Shown: positions 45,119-58,098 of the stretch, one piece after another
Position numbering within the stretch: the stretch's first letter is position 1
Layout: each line of letters opens with the position of its first letter
Notes under the pieces: generated by a model
What the model was told of the DNA's origin: nothing
Seen by the model: only the letters and a program-made list of their open reading frames with translations
Database searches by the model: none
Program-made: the position numbers and the translations under genes
Assembly (NCBI RefSeq): GCF_047495875.1
Contig: NC_092463.1
Coordinates: 16,302,724-16,366,723 of the forward strand
Reading direction: 5' to 3'
Origin: Pithys albifrons albifrons
Lineage: Eukaryota > Chordata > Aves > Passeriformes > Thamnophilidae
Length of the DNA stretch: 64,000 nucleotides

Positions 45119-48100
45119 AAGATACATTATTTGCATCAGAAAGTACCTCCTTTTTATTTGGTCATTAAAATCCCTGTAGGGTTTAACACCTTTAGGCATT
45201 TCTGGAAAATATGCATTTGGACTTGAAATTCCAAAATACCCTTATAACATAGTAAGGTTCTCATACAGTGTAAGATTCCCCCATCTAATAGTATTTTGTA
45301 GTTCTAGACAAAAGCCTGAAGACTTGGTAAGCCCTGGTAAAGTGACTCTTATGCATTTCTGCACTGAATCAAAGCTGCTTGTCTTTAACTGCTTTTAACC
45401 ACAGTCTTTGATGCTGTAACCTGGGCAATTACTGTTTGAGGTTGGTTTTCAAGCTTAAATTACAAGGCTACTGAAAATGTTGTTAATCAGAAGTATAATC
45501 TTAAAACAAACTTTCCAGAATGTCTGTTCAAACTACTTGGGGCTTTTCCACTTTAAGTAAAATAATTGTCTTGTCTTGCCTTGCCTTGCTCTAAGTTTCT
45601 CAAGTCATTTGGGTTTTTCTGCTGAGAATATCTGAAGTAGTTTTGTTACTGCATAATTTCTCAGTTAATTATTGACTCAAAATTTCCTATTTGGATTAAC
45701 AGATTTGTGCCAATCGAGGTATTTCCCCACCACCATCTACTTTACTTTCTCCTTCTTCCCTTCTCCGCTCACTTATTTTTAGCTACCAACTTATTTTTTC
45801 TGAAGAGTTAAATTGGAAAATGTCACATTTTGTGTCTGGGTTTCAGCTGCATCAAAGCTTAGTTGTATTAGGGCACTACCAATCTTCAGGAATAATCAGG
45901 GTGTTTTCATTTAAACACCTTGTGAGTCTGGAGTTTCATCCTTGTTTTAAGTTTGGAAGGAAATGGAACTTGCCCTTTCTCCCCCACATTTACAAGATTA
46001 ACTTGTTTTGTTGTTAAAATGAACCTTTTATTTTTGTCATTCTGAAAACTGATCTGAAAACAGATCCAGATAAAAACTGTTCCTGCTCATTGAGTATGAA
46101 TGGAGAGTTGAGTGGGAATGATCGTCTAGGTAGAGAGGGAAGGAAGATTGCAACCAAAACACACCCAACCCCCAAAGTTTTGGTGTTTTTTTTTCCTGTA
46201 TGTTGATGAACTTCTCAAATAATGAAAGACTCAAAGGAGATTTGAGAAGTACAGTGCAGGCTGGCAAAGTATTCCTTTTTCTGCATTTTGCCCTTGTTCT
46301 GAATGTGAAGGAATAGTAGTATCAAGGACAATTGTGGATAAGAGAGAAAGATAAACAAAATTTGATCTAAAATTACGTTTAGAGCAATGGGTTGATTCCC
46401 TTAATGAAGTATCTCCTCTAATTAGTGCAATACAACAGACCTTTGCTTTCCTTCTAAAAATTTTCTTTGGTTTCTTTGAAAAATCTATTTTTAAACATTT
46501 TGGGGCAGCTGAAAAGCTTCAGATCTTGTGGGGGGAGAAGGCAGAGTTAAGGTGTATCAACAGTCTGCTCAAAGGGCAGATTTTCTTAGTTAAACAGAAA
46601 ACGACCCCTTAAACTCTTCTGACTGTGCAGCCTTTAAAAGTCTGCATACATGAGGTATGTGCAGATACTGCTGAATTAATCACATTAAATGTGTACATGA
46701 TTGGTGCCTCTGTTTTTGGGAACAACATGTTATGTTAACATGTGTGATGCTCTCTTGACTGTTCTGTAAAACTTGCATGTTCATGTTACAGGACAAAAAA
46801 AAAAGCTTTGGAAATGCAGAGCTTGTTGCAGGAAATCTGGAAGACATAACTTCCTTTTCTTGCCAAGGGGAAAATGTAAACAAAGCTCCAACTTAATTGC
46901 AGACTATGTGTGGTTTTCTGACTAAGCCTTTCCTTCCTTAATTGATTGTTTTTATCATTGAGAAAGTATGTTTTCTGTTTCATTTGGAATGAATTTCTAT
47001 AGTTTTGGGCAGGACACACCTCAGAGTTTGTGAGCATTATTTCTCGCTACACTTGCATGGAATCAAAGTGTAGGTATTAATGAATGTAACTATTAAAGCT
47101 GAAGTTACTGGTGTAACTTTTGAGGGTTGTGGTAGTTTGTGGAAGTATCTGAAGTTTCCTTGAGCGGAGGCATTGCAATACTGGTGTGTTTTGCTACTGG
47201 ACATGCTCTCATGTGCATGCACTGAAATACCCATCTTCAAAATGTGTTCAATCCTTGAAGGGTACAGCATAGAAAGATTTCTTGGCATCAGATGTTCTGA
47301 TATAAATGGTAGTTGGTGAAGTCAGTATGGCTCTTAAAATTTTCTGCTGAAGTTAATGAATTTAAATTGGCCTTATAGAAGAGTCCAGCCAAAGTAAAAG
47401 TCTTTCAAATGTGCAACCTTTTAAGTAACTGTTAAAATCTTACTATATACAGATATAAATAATTTATATGAACAGGTATAAGATCATCGTGCTAGTTGTT
47501 GGGGATTTTGTGTTAAAAGTGTCTAAATATAAGGAAAATGGTGTGTGGATTTGACCAGAAATTTCAGACTTGCTCAGGGAGGCACCAGTCCATAACCAGG
47601 TTACAAGCTCTTGAATAAGGCAATTGTTGTACAAATACCATGTGCAGTGAGTTTTACAATTTGATTTTGTATTGCTCCCTGCTTCAGTGAGCAGAATAGA
47701 CTCGGGAGTGACTGTGGATGTGAGGAGAAGAGGGAAAAGGTGAAGTGTCAGCATTGAAACTGAAGCCTCAGGTGCAGTGCCTGCAAGGGCTGACTGTGCT
47801 GATATGCCTGGGGCCAGACCAGAACGACTGGCTGAGACTGAGCAGCCCCAGAGAGGATGAATAGAAGGGTATAGTTTTGTGGAGTTGTGAGGCAGTTAAA
47901 AGGAAGAGTCTGCTCTCTTCATATTGACAGCTGTAGGTTCCTGTTCCACCTGTAGCTGCCTGTCAGACCAACCTGCAAGAACTCCCTTTCCCTGTCTGTC
48001 ACCTGCTCCAGCAGTGGGGTGATGGATCTGCCGTCGGAAATGACTTGTTCTGTGATCATATAATCTCTATTTGTAGTGTGAGGGGAAGCAAGAAAACCTC

Positions 48101-51100
48101 TTGGCTGGATGGAGCAACAGGGTGAGTGCAGTTCCCCGTTAGCTTAACTTCAGTGGCAGTGTCAGGTCATGCTGCTGTCCTGTGAAGAGCTGGCAGGCAG
48201 CGAGCCCTGCATGCACAGTTTGCTTCTCCCCATCAGAGGGTAAATTCACTACATTGAGGGCAGTACGTTAAAATGCACGTAGGCCTGGTGTTCTATTTTT
48301 CCCTATATGACTAATACTTTGATACATATATTCTGGTCCTGCAAATTTAAATCTCCCAAGCCTTCAAAAAAGCAGCAACCCCCATGGACCTCGTTAGTAG
48401 TGATGGCTGCTATCTGAAGGGTTGTTAGCCAAGGCCTAGTTGAAGGGAGGAACAAAGTGCACAAATAGAGAGCAAATTAAGTACAGGCCAAAGAAGCAGC
48501 AGCAGTCAGCTAGGTGGATACAGTGAGCACTGCCATGGTGAATCCTAGTGGTGGTTAATGCTGCCTCAGTGGCCTTTTTCTGCTAAGACCGGCCTTGCTT
48601 TGCAGATGATTTTTCCCACTGTTAATTTTTTAAGAGCTGTGGAGGAGAAGCAGTGTGTTGCAAGAGTGGTCTTACAGCTGTCCACTGACACTGAGATGTT
48701 TTCATTGAAAGTGGCTGAAGGAGGATGGAGGCAATGTTGTACTTCAGGGAAGTGACTGCTGCAGCCACAGCAAGGGATCAGCTGAAAACAAAACATAGTG
48801 CAGTGAGGACTTATAAGGCTTCCCAAACATCTGTTACAATGAAAGAGGACAGCTCTACTGTAGGAATGAGTGTGTGGGACTGGGAATGTTAATTTTATGA
48901 AGACTGTGCCAACTGAGTATTAGTAAAACTGCACAGTGCATTTGATTATGGGGAGCAAGTAACCTTCTCTTGCTGCCCTTCCTCCTTTGGTGACATCCTT
49001 TTGGATTCCTTGGGTCATTTTGTGAACTGGTGCAGTAAGCTAACTATACTGGAGAGAAAAAGTCCTGGAGAAGAGAGTATCCTTGTTTTGTTGCTGACAC
49101 AATGGGGGAGCTGTGGTGAGCACTGGTGCTGAACAAATGTGCATGGAACCACAGTGTTGGTGAACCAACTTGGTTTTGTGTACACCAAATAAAGCATTTT
49201 GAATCCAGATTGGAACTGTGTTTTGGTTGGATCCAAGACTTGTCATGGCTTGTGACTTATTGTTGAAATTATTTGAACTGTATCTGTAACGAGTCAGTTT
49301 TATATCTGTGACAGTGTTTTCCTGAATGAGGAAAATTGGTGGTTTTTAATAGAATTCCTGATGCATCTTATGAAATAACTAGACTAGGTTGCCTCTTGAG
49401 TTCTTTACCGTGCCTTTCCATGTTCTACCTTCCAGTTTTTCTGCTGTAAATAGATGAACTCATTAGTGTTAAAAGTGTAAGAGATGATGCTGGCAAATGA
49501 AACTTCGAACTTTTGTTACATCAAAGAGGAAAGGGGGAAATGTGCTGTTGTGTGAGGGCAAAAGGATCCATGGAGAGGTGTACAGAACAAAAAGAATGGT
49601 GGTGTATTAAGGCATGGAGTGTAAAGAAAATCGTTTTGAATATATGGCAGTATTGGTAATAGCTTTTTTTAGCCACAGGCAGAGGTTTTTCAGTGGAAGT
49701 AGATGAGATGTGAAGTGTTCCACTGCGTATAGTCATCAAGCACCTTGGAAGCTGATACTTAAAGGAATAGGGTTGTGTGGAAACACTGTAGTAATGAGGA
49801 ATGATGTTCCAAGCAATGGAAATACCCCAAGATGTTGTTACTGATGCAGTGGCTGACTGGCAGGAGGATTGCAGCCAAATTAAGATAGAGGTAATTTTTA
49901 AACTGATTTATGAACAGAGGTCACCCGTATGGGAAGACTGATCAGTATGTGGGTCCAAGACTTTGCTTTGATGTTGGGATATTGGAGCTATTGTGAAAAC
50001 CTCAAGCAGTGTCATCACCAGAGATGACTAAGGCTGTGGAAATTAATAGAACTAAAGCTGAGTGATCCAAAGGATGCTTCTTTGAAGATAAATTGAAAAT
50101 AGTAAGTCATAGGGTAGGTGCTGCTTACTTAATGTAGGTACAGAGCAGAGTGTCTCAGATTGTCTCATTCTTAAGCACGCTGCTCTTAGAGGCAGTGTGG
50201 TGAATGTGACTGCAGTGAATTTACAAGCACTGCTGTGTACAGGAAGCTCCCTTGGCCTCGTTCAGAGTGAATGGCTTTCTGTGAAATAATTGAGCCTGGA
50301 GAAAAGGGAGAATGTCTGCAGTACAAGGAAACCGTAGGGTGTATGGATCTTCTGTATGGTTGGAGTTTGAGCCAAGATTTCCCCATCTTAGTAGACGTGT
50401 TAATTGAAAACAACATGTCATATTGTGGTTGGATCACAGCTTGAGCAAGAGGTGGAACCCTCTTTCTTAATGAGAAAGGGATTTTGGGGGGCACTCTCAG
50501 ACCAAATAGAATAAAATCCCATGAGTGCGGAAGACTGTAGACAGGAAAGTCTGCCTGCCCTGTTTCATATAAAGCACCAATCCTGCTGACAGATAAGGGG
50601 TATTTGAATAGGAAGCCCATGAAATAAGCTGTATAAAGGTGGGACAGCTTGATGTAGAAAGTTGTTACTTTTACTTCACTTCTGACTTTTCCATGGGATG
50701 TAAAGGAGCAGCTGACTGATGATGTTGCTGCAATAAAAGACAGGCAGTGTCTGGAGACACACTGAGGAAGGCAGTGGTCTTACCAGAGTGTTACCTGAAG
50801 CAGAATTTAACTGCAATTTCCCTAAGTTAGATCAGTGCCTGACAAGGCAATCAAGTGTTGGCCTGAACTTTGATAGAAAGAAAAGACAGGAGACTGACCC
50901 TTTTGTTGTGTAATTTGGAGGTTCCTTTTTCTGTCTTAACCAAGTGATGTGTTCATGTATATAAGCAAAAGAGTATTGGCTGTTCTTAAAAGCGTGTGGG
51001 TGATTTTTCGCTCAGAAGAGGCCTTTAGAAACACACTTATTATCCTCAAAATGTGTCATTGTATGCTGCTATTGTTCCAGATTGAGTAAAATTAATTATC

Positions 51101-54100
51101 CTCATTTCCACGTAAAAAGACATGTTCATACCTAATAACTCGTTCAGTGATATTGATAAAGATTTGGTGGATAAAATTTCTCTGATTTTCTTACAAAGTA
51201 GATTTAATGACATTTTGCGTCTTCATCAGATAATGTTCCTTCAGAGTTGACTTGTGACAAATGGAAGGTCATTGAAGAAAAAAATGCTGTCATTTTACTC
51301 CAAGAGAATCCTAGAGGGCAATGAATGAGTTCTTGCTAATTTGGCTGAAAGAAGCATTTTGAGTTCATCTTCAGGAATGTTAGTCAAGTTTTTCCTGTGA
51401 ATGTTATCAATCAGAGTAGAATTAAGTAAATTAGTGTGTTTTTGTGACCAGGATGGAAGGATCACTGGTGTACAGAGATCAAAATTTGTTTGCCAGTATG
51501 TGAAAACAATGAAGTTACTGGGAAGGAACTGCTTGTTCTGAGCGGGATTGTACTGCTGTAATTCAGTTGGTCTGTGTGCTTTGTGTGTTTGGAGTTTTTA
51601 GGTGCTGAAACTTTTTTTATTTAGAGGAATAAAAATATGTTGATGTCATCCCCTGCCTTCACACTGCTGTGTTAGTGATTTGAACCGTCACTCCCTATTG
51701 ATGACATTATTTAATTACTTCTAGGTTGTGACATGTTCAGTCATACCCTGAGTTGCTTTGCTGATCATCAGAAATCCTGCTTTGAACACTATTTGCAAAG
51801 ACAGCACAGAAAAGAGGGTCTTTTCCTGTGTGTTCTGTGTTTTTTCAACTGATATAATGCTTCTTAATGTTTTTACTTTCTGAAGTGTACTTGTCTTCAA
51901 GACTACACACATTTGCACGCTATCGGAGTGTAGTTCTTTTAACTTTCACTCTGATTCCTCAGAGAATATGTTGAAAATCAGTACGGGTTTTTTGTTGGTG
52001 AGTTTTCCCCCTTGAAACTCAGTCCTGTGATTCTCAGCCAAAGCCAGGACTACTGTGGTGGTTTTGCCACATCTACTTTGAAAGAACTTGTTACTGGAGA
52101 AGTAAATGCTTCACAAAAGAGAAAGTCCTGTAAATTTCATCCTTAACTTTAAGAAAGGGTTCTTTGTGGTAGGTGGAACACGTGATTCTCAGCACAGCAC
52201 TAAGCAATGCAGTCACTTTTGTAATCTCGTTTTATCTGCTTTTTCTTGCCCTCTTGAGCCTGTAACTGCTGATGTTGCTTAAGTTCTGGTATTTTGCTTA
52301 CTGGATTTTCTTTCTTTCCAATCATGAAATAATATGGATTCATTAGCCCAGGTCGTGAAGAACATTATCCATTCCTTGGTTTTGTGCAGAACTAATCCAA
52401 ACCAGAACATTTCAGCTGTAGCAGCTGCATCTTACTATTGTATCATCCAGTTCATTTGCAATGATAAGGATTGATTTCTTGACTGGATTCTAAAAACGAG
52501 TCAAAATAGGCTTTGCATGGATTTGCACGTGTCAGACTATATAATCAGCTGATTCTTCAGTTTCAATTGTTTCCTTTGGACAATGAATTACTTCTCAATT
52601 ACACAGTTTCTATTGGATGCCTCTCCTGTACTGATTCAGTCCTTTGGTGTTTACATTCTGATATCAGAGACTGACCTCGGCACAGTCTGAGTGTGCCAGT
52701 GCCTCTCCTGAGTGCTTCATTCATGGCAAAAGAGGAAGGTCAGGACACGGTAATACTCAGGTCTTGTCAGGTCTTCTTCCTTGGAGAACCACTTTCCTGT
52801 AGCATAGTGGGAAAATGAGGTAGATACAAAATGCACTCCGAACAAACAGTTGGCTCTCCTGCCACAAGCAACTTTGTGTTCGTTTGTAAGTGCTTGGCCC
52901 TTTGGATGTTCCTGGCTGTAATTGCTGAAGGGATACAGTGTAACAATCAGCATTGCCTCGCTGGCTCTGGAGACTCAGTGGGTGGGAACTGTGAAACTGT
53001 CTGAGCATGGAATTGTTCTGGATCTCTGTGATGGCTCAGGGCTCTGTTGGAGGCAGGATCAAGATAGTACGGGAAGCTGATGGGATGTACCAGGGGGTGA
53101 TAGAAGGGGTCAGCTCTCACAAGTTCTTTCTCTAATCTTGGTAGAAATAGGCTTGTCCTTGCTAAAATTTAGTTGATGTGTTTCCTTACTGGGGTTGGCA
53201 CTTTTAAAAGGTTTTTTTTTCTTCTTTTAAATACACACATACACCCCCACACACCCCCAATCCCAATGTGGCAGTTTATTGCTGGATCTTGTAATCTCAT
53301 CTTACATTACAGTTTTACTTCCCTGTTACTTGAAGGGAACTGTTGGGGTAAAATAGAACAGCATTTTTGGTCTAGAGAAATCTAGGCAGACATGAATAAG
53401 GTGTGGTTGTGATGGTTGTGTTGTCGTTTGCTCATAGTAAATTTAAAATGTGTTAAGTAAAATGAAAACCTGCAATACCATTTTGGTACAAGTATGTGCA
53501 AGTACTCAATATAATTTCCTACTTTGGTTTCAGTATTACACTATTTCATAATCCTGTGGCAGCAACTCCAAAAGAAATACAAAAAGGTTTTAAAATTTTA
53601 CAGGGGAAAAGCCAAATGATTTTGGTTGTAAAACATGTTGTAGCACTCCCCACCTTGCCCTTTATATTAATTGAATTCCAGTGGACTATGGGAAATTTTA
53701 TTAAATGTTTATATTGAGTGATGACTATAAACAAAGTGTCACTGTTACCCAAAGTCCATTCTGTACACAGACTTCTTGTTAAATCAAAATTCCCAATCCA
53801 GGAATTCCTGGCTGTCAGCTCAGATACCTCAGCTGCCAGTCTTCTTAGGTTCTTAGGATGTTAAGTTTAATGTGACAAGTATTGAGAAGACTGAGAAACC
53901 TATTTCATATGCTGAAACTTTTAACTAGATTTGTGATTATTTTAAATTCTATTCAGAGTGTCAGTATAGTCTGAAACTCACTTCTGTGCTTTTTGGGGTT
54001 TGGAATGGTAATTTTAGCTTCTAAAGATTCCTGGTTTCATATGGCACACTTCATATACTCCTTCTGCAGTACAGGCTTTTTTAAACAAGCTTTGGCATCG

Positions 54101-57100
54101 TTTTACTTCTTTCCTGTGTACCTGTGTGTGTGCAGAAACACATCTCTGTGTGTGCGTCACCACTCTCAACAAGAGGTCCTGTTTCAGTGGGTCAGCAGAT
54201 GTTGAATTTAATTTTGTTTTGATAATGCTTGCTTGGATGCATGCAAGCTTTTAATAAAAAGGCAAGAAAATGTTCATCTGGTGGTAGTTTTTAAGACAAC
54301 CAAAATTCCCTGACTGTATTCTGAGACTAAAATGTGATTTAAAAAATTCTTCAGATAAGCTGAAACAGGGAAGCTTTTGGTATGCAGGATAACTAACTTC
54401 TGCAAGGAAAGATGAAACTTACCTTTCCTTTTGCAGCTAAAGATCTAATTGTTTGTGATTTGAAGTTATTTCTTCATTTTTATGTTCATTCCTTTTACAG
54501 CTGTCTTACACCATGGGGAGGCAGCATTCTTGACTTGGCATTTTTGCAGTAGCTGAAATGTATTGACATTTGTAATAAGCTCAGTGTGTTATGTGCTGGT
54601 CTGGCTTCTGTTCAGATAGGGAAGGTTTGGTGTAGAGGCTGAAATGAACATAAGCAAAACAAACCAAATTAAAAAAAACCTGCTAAATCCACCAGTGTTT
54701 CAAGTATATTTTGCTGTCAAAAGATGCAATCCTACTGAAGTAGCTTGTTTTTATGTTTTCTTTTTCCACCTGTGCTAGTGCAAGTATTCATGTGATGCCA
54801 TAACAAACAAATTAGGTGAATGATACTATTTGAAGATTTTGTTTGGGCTGGCTTTAATGTGGGTCAGTTTATCTGGTTCACAATATATTTGGGACAGAAC
54901 AAACAAAGCAGGAAAGGTGGATGTGAGAATGAAGAGAGGAAGGCAGGGCTTCCTTCAGGACTGAATTCTTCACTGGTGCCAGCTTAAATTGTTTGGGAAA
55001 CACAACATGGCTTAGTTATACAATATTATCATATAAAATTTAGTGATTTATTAAAAATAGGAGCATTTTACTTTCGGTTGATACATGAGGTTAAGGACAT
55101 AGTGGAACTGAAGCTGTGATCAGGTGTGGGGCTCAGTACACTGTTACAAATTGCAACACACTTGAATTCAAGCTGCAAAATACTCTCAAGAAATCAGCCT
55201 GCACATGCACGGCCAAGCAGTGTGTGGATGTTACAGATTTTAAATTTAGTGAGGGAATTCATTCTGCACGATGTGCTACAATGTTGTTATGGGAAGCCTC
55301 TGCATCAAATTATTTTCTGTATTATGTATTTGAAGAACCTTTTATGATGTTCCTTTTTCAGTTAATGTACATCCTGGTGTACAAATTCAAGCATTGCCTG
55401 CTAACGGTGTTGGACCAGTTGTATGTGTTCCTCAGTCGCATTCCTTCCATCTTTAGGGCCGTACTTGTTGGTAGGTGGAAGGAGGCGGAAGGTACTAAGT
55501 TCAAACCTGAGCCTTGGTTAGGGATTAAGAAAAAAAAAAGGGCCAACACCTTTTTTCCCCCCTTCCCTCTTTTACTAAGCTCCTGGACTTTTTCACGTAT
55601 CAGGATAAACTGAGAACTATTAGTAGACATCTAAAAGACAAGTTATCACACCACAGCTGAATGCAGAAGAGGAAAGTGGAATAAGTGACATTATTCCAGG
55701 ACTCAAGTACAATGGACTAAATCCAATTTTAGCTGAGAAAAGGAAAGTTGTTGGCATATCTGCTCAGGTTGCTGGCCTTTATTTGTGAGAGTTGTCATTC
55801 AAACTGAAAGGTGACTCTTCCTCCACAAGTGTGTCCTGCATGGAACTAATTCCATCTGGAAATTGACACCACACTTAAGCAACATATTCTGGATGGGTAC
55901 ACAAATCACTTGGAGTGTCACTGTTTTAATGAGATTATTTTCGAAGTGTTTTTTCTTCAGTCATTGGAGTTTTTCATGTATGAAGAAAAGGTCTGTATCC
56001 ATATGATTCACTTATCTTAAAATAGGTGGCTTAATTCTGTACAAGGAAGAAAATGAGTACATTCATTGGCTAAGACTGAATTGAAGCTTATGTTTGCAGA
56101 GATGGGTTGCTGGTGTTTGCTGGTGTGATGCTGCCCATTTTGCACGTGCTTTGGTTCTGTCTTCATTCTGAGTAGGCTCCTATTCATGTAGGATGTATTT
56201 TATCTCTGTTTCCTTGAGTCTGCATGGAGATAAGTTCAAAATTGTGTGTGACTGAGGTGACTTGGGCACCTCACTAGGGAGGGCAGGCATGGGAGCTCCC
56301 CCTTGCTCATTTACAAGCCTGTAGGGTGGTGTTGTTATGGCCGTTTCCTGCCTTAGAGAAATTGCACTGGTGACCAGCAGGCTGCAGATGTGTGAGGCCG
56401 AGCTGGGCCACGCACACTCCAGAGCAGCAATTCTGCCTGTACATCATGTCCAGTGTGGCGTGCTGTGGCTGCTTTTTGAAAACATCTAACCTCATAGACC
56501 ATAAATGCCAAAAGGTGTGATTTTTTTTTTTGGTCTAACGCATCAGGTAGTTGGAAATCCTTCACTCTCACTACTCTTTCAGTCCTGTGTCTGTGTTTCA
56601 CCTTTGTGTGAATAACCACATCTGTAAGCCAGGTTTTCAACCCTTCCCTACTCTTCCTTCTTGTGTAGACAACCCTCAAATCCTGGGGCTTTTGTTCCTT
56701 TCACTTCTGTCCCCACAGCAATTTGCAGCCATTTACTTCCTGGACTGTCCCTCACTTTCTGCTCCCCAGGATCTGCCCTAAGAGAGGCCAGGTGTGCCTC
56801 CCCACTGAGAATCGTGTCTTACCTCCCCAGGATCACAGGCAAATGCCCTCTCCCAAACTCCTTATGCCAGAAATAGAGAATATTAAAGCAGGGAGAGGAG
56901 AAAGAACAGTGCTGCAGCTTCCCTGAAACACATGCCTGTGCATGTTGTTTTCTTGAACAATTTGACATGCCAGAGATGTACCAAGAAAGGAGATACATTT
57001 GGGAGCATAGAGCAAATACAGGTACACCTGTGGCAACACAGTAGAATTAATCTACATGTTCACAATATTCAGTGGAGTCTAAGAACATCTTAGTGCATCC

Positions 57101-57912
57101 TTATCACTCGCCTTACCTGCATGTTTGTGTTTTGGAAAGGGGCACACATATTCAGTTGACAGTGACACTTCTTCACATGTCAACTTTCATTTTGCAGTAT
57201 TAGTATTTTAACACTGCCAGCGTAGGAGTAAATTAGAATGTGCTTGTTGTATGTTTAGCAATGAATCCTTGTTCAAATTACCTCAGAATTGACTTCCTAA
57301 AGTGTTTTTGAATGTCAAATAAAATGTTCAAGGAATATTTAAGTGCCTTATTTTTTAGTATTATAGACCTACTGCTAGGTCTTTCCAAGCCTATATTTGA
57401 AAAGGGATACTGAAGGAGAACTACGTGACTGTTACGAAATAAAAATACAGCTGATAGCAGTGTTAATGGTATAACCTCCAATGGGATTGGCTTATTTTGC
57501 TTTCTCAAGCAGCATAATTCACTCTGGGGTTTTTTAACATTGTGGGAATATATATTTAAACATGAAAAATGTGCATAAGTATGAGAAGGCTGTCTGGGTA
57601 TAGTCAAAGGAGTATATCTAGTCGAGACTGACTTCTGCTTGAAGATTTCTTAGCTAAATTTTGATAGCCATCCTGTTCTATGTTACAATTTATCATTTTG
57701 ATTTATGAATGGTTTGAAAAATTACAGGTTATTGCATGGAAAGAAGTGCTTTTGATCTTAGTTTTTTATTTGCAGTATTTTAAACCATTGTGGAAGTGTT
57801 TGAGGTTTTATTTTACGAAATGTGTTGGAAGTTTAGTTTATTTTATCTGAATCACTGAATGCCTACTGACAAACGAATAATGAAGTACCTAATTGGTGTT
57901 TTTGTTCTTCAG

Positions 57913-58016
57913 AAATGGAGGAACAGAATGCTGGACCTGGAATTGAAGATTTATAAAGGATTATGGGATTATGCACTGAAGAGCCAGCAGGCGGAATGCC
58001 TGAGTGACTGAAGAAA
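57913..58016 (+). other. BTBD7: BTBD7 exon 2, 5' untranslated part with four uORFs
   Basis: These 104 nt precede the BTBD7 start and contain AUGs at 57915, 57928, 57963 and 57971 (plus 57996, internal to the 57963 frame). The frames end at 57956, 58011, 58007 and 57979, all before the main AUG at 58017. The 27-codon frame at 57928-58011 ends only 5 nt before the main start. The frame at 57963 is in phase with BTBD7 but is closed by TGA at 58005, so it does not extend the protein. The 57915 AUG has G at -3 and G at +4 after splicing. Confidence 0.75.
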
Positions 58017-58098
58017 ATGGGTGCTAATGCATCTAACTACCCTCACTCGTGTTCCCCAAGGGTAGGGGGAAACTCACAGGCACAACAGACATTCATAG
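58017..58098 (+). CDS. BTBD7: BTBD7 coding exon 2 (start codon, residues 1-27)
   Basis: It encodes the N-terminus of BTBD7, a BTB/POZ-domain protein linked in vertebrates to epithelial cleft formation and E-cadherin/Snail2 regulation. The ATG has A at -3 and G at +4. The product reads MGANASNYPHSC then SPRVGGNSQAQQTFI, which I recognise as the conserved BTBD7 start. Gly-2 with Ser-6 fits an N-myristoylation pattern (inference). The donor is ATAG then GTAACT at 58099-58100; the last base G begins Gly-28, completed by GG of the next exon. The 82-nt length (27 codons plus 1) joins in frame with the 62347 exon. Confidence 0.93.

Larger units (their letters stand above)
38224..57912 (+). other. 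BTBD7: BTBD7 intron 1
   Basis: A 19.7-kb intron from the donor at 38224 to the acceptor AG at 57911-57912 (TTTTTGTTCTTCAG). It contains the 3' shoulder of the CpG island, a solo LTR with flanking direct repeats (41.7-42.5 kb), a T-rich tract near 45.02-45.12 kb and an ACACCCCC patch near 53.23-53.26 kb. No additional exons were recognised. The many short open frames (for example 50186-50620, 55116-55613, 56353-56679) lack family similarity. Confidence 0.75.

Noticed and set aside
49180..49215. AATAAAGCATTTT as the end of a processed retrocopy
   Set aside because: No A-tail, no target-site duplication and no recognisable coding sequence upstream.
50186..50620. 144-codon minus-strand frame in BTBD7 intron 1
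   Set aside because: No family resemblance and no poly-A or splice landmarks that would suggest a retrocopy.
55116..55613. 165-codon plus-strand frame in BTBD7 intron 1
   Set aside because: No recognisable domain; overlaps other frames and ends in low-complexity sequence; likely chance.
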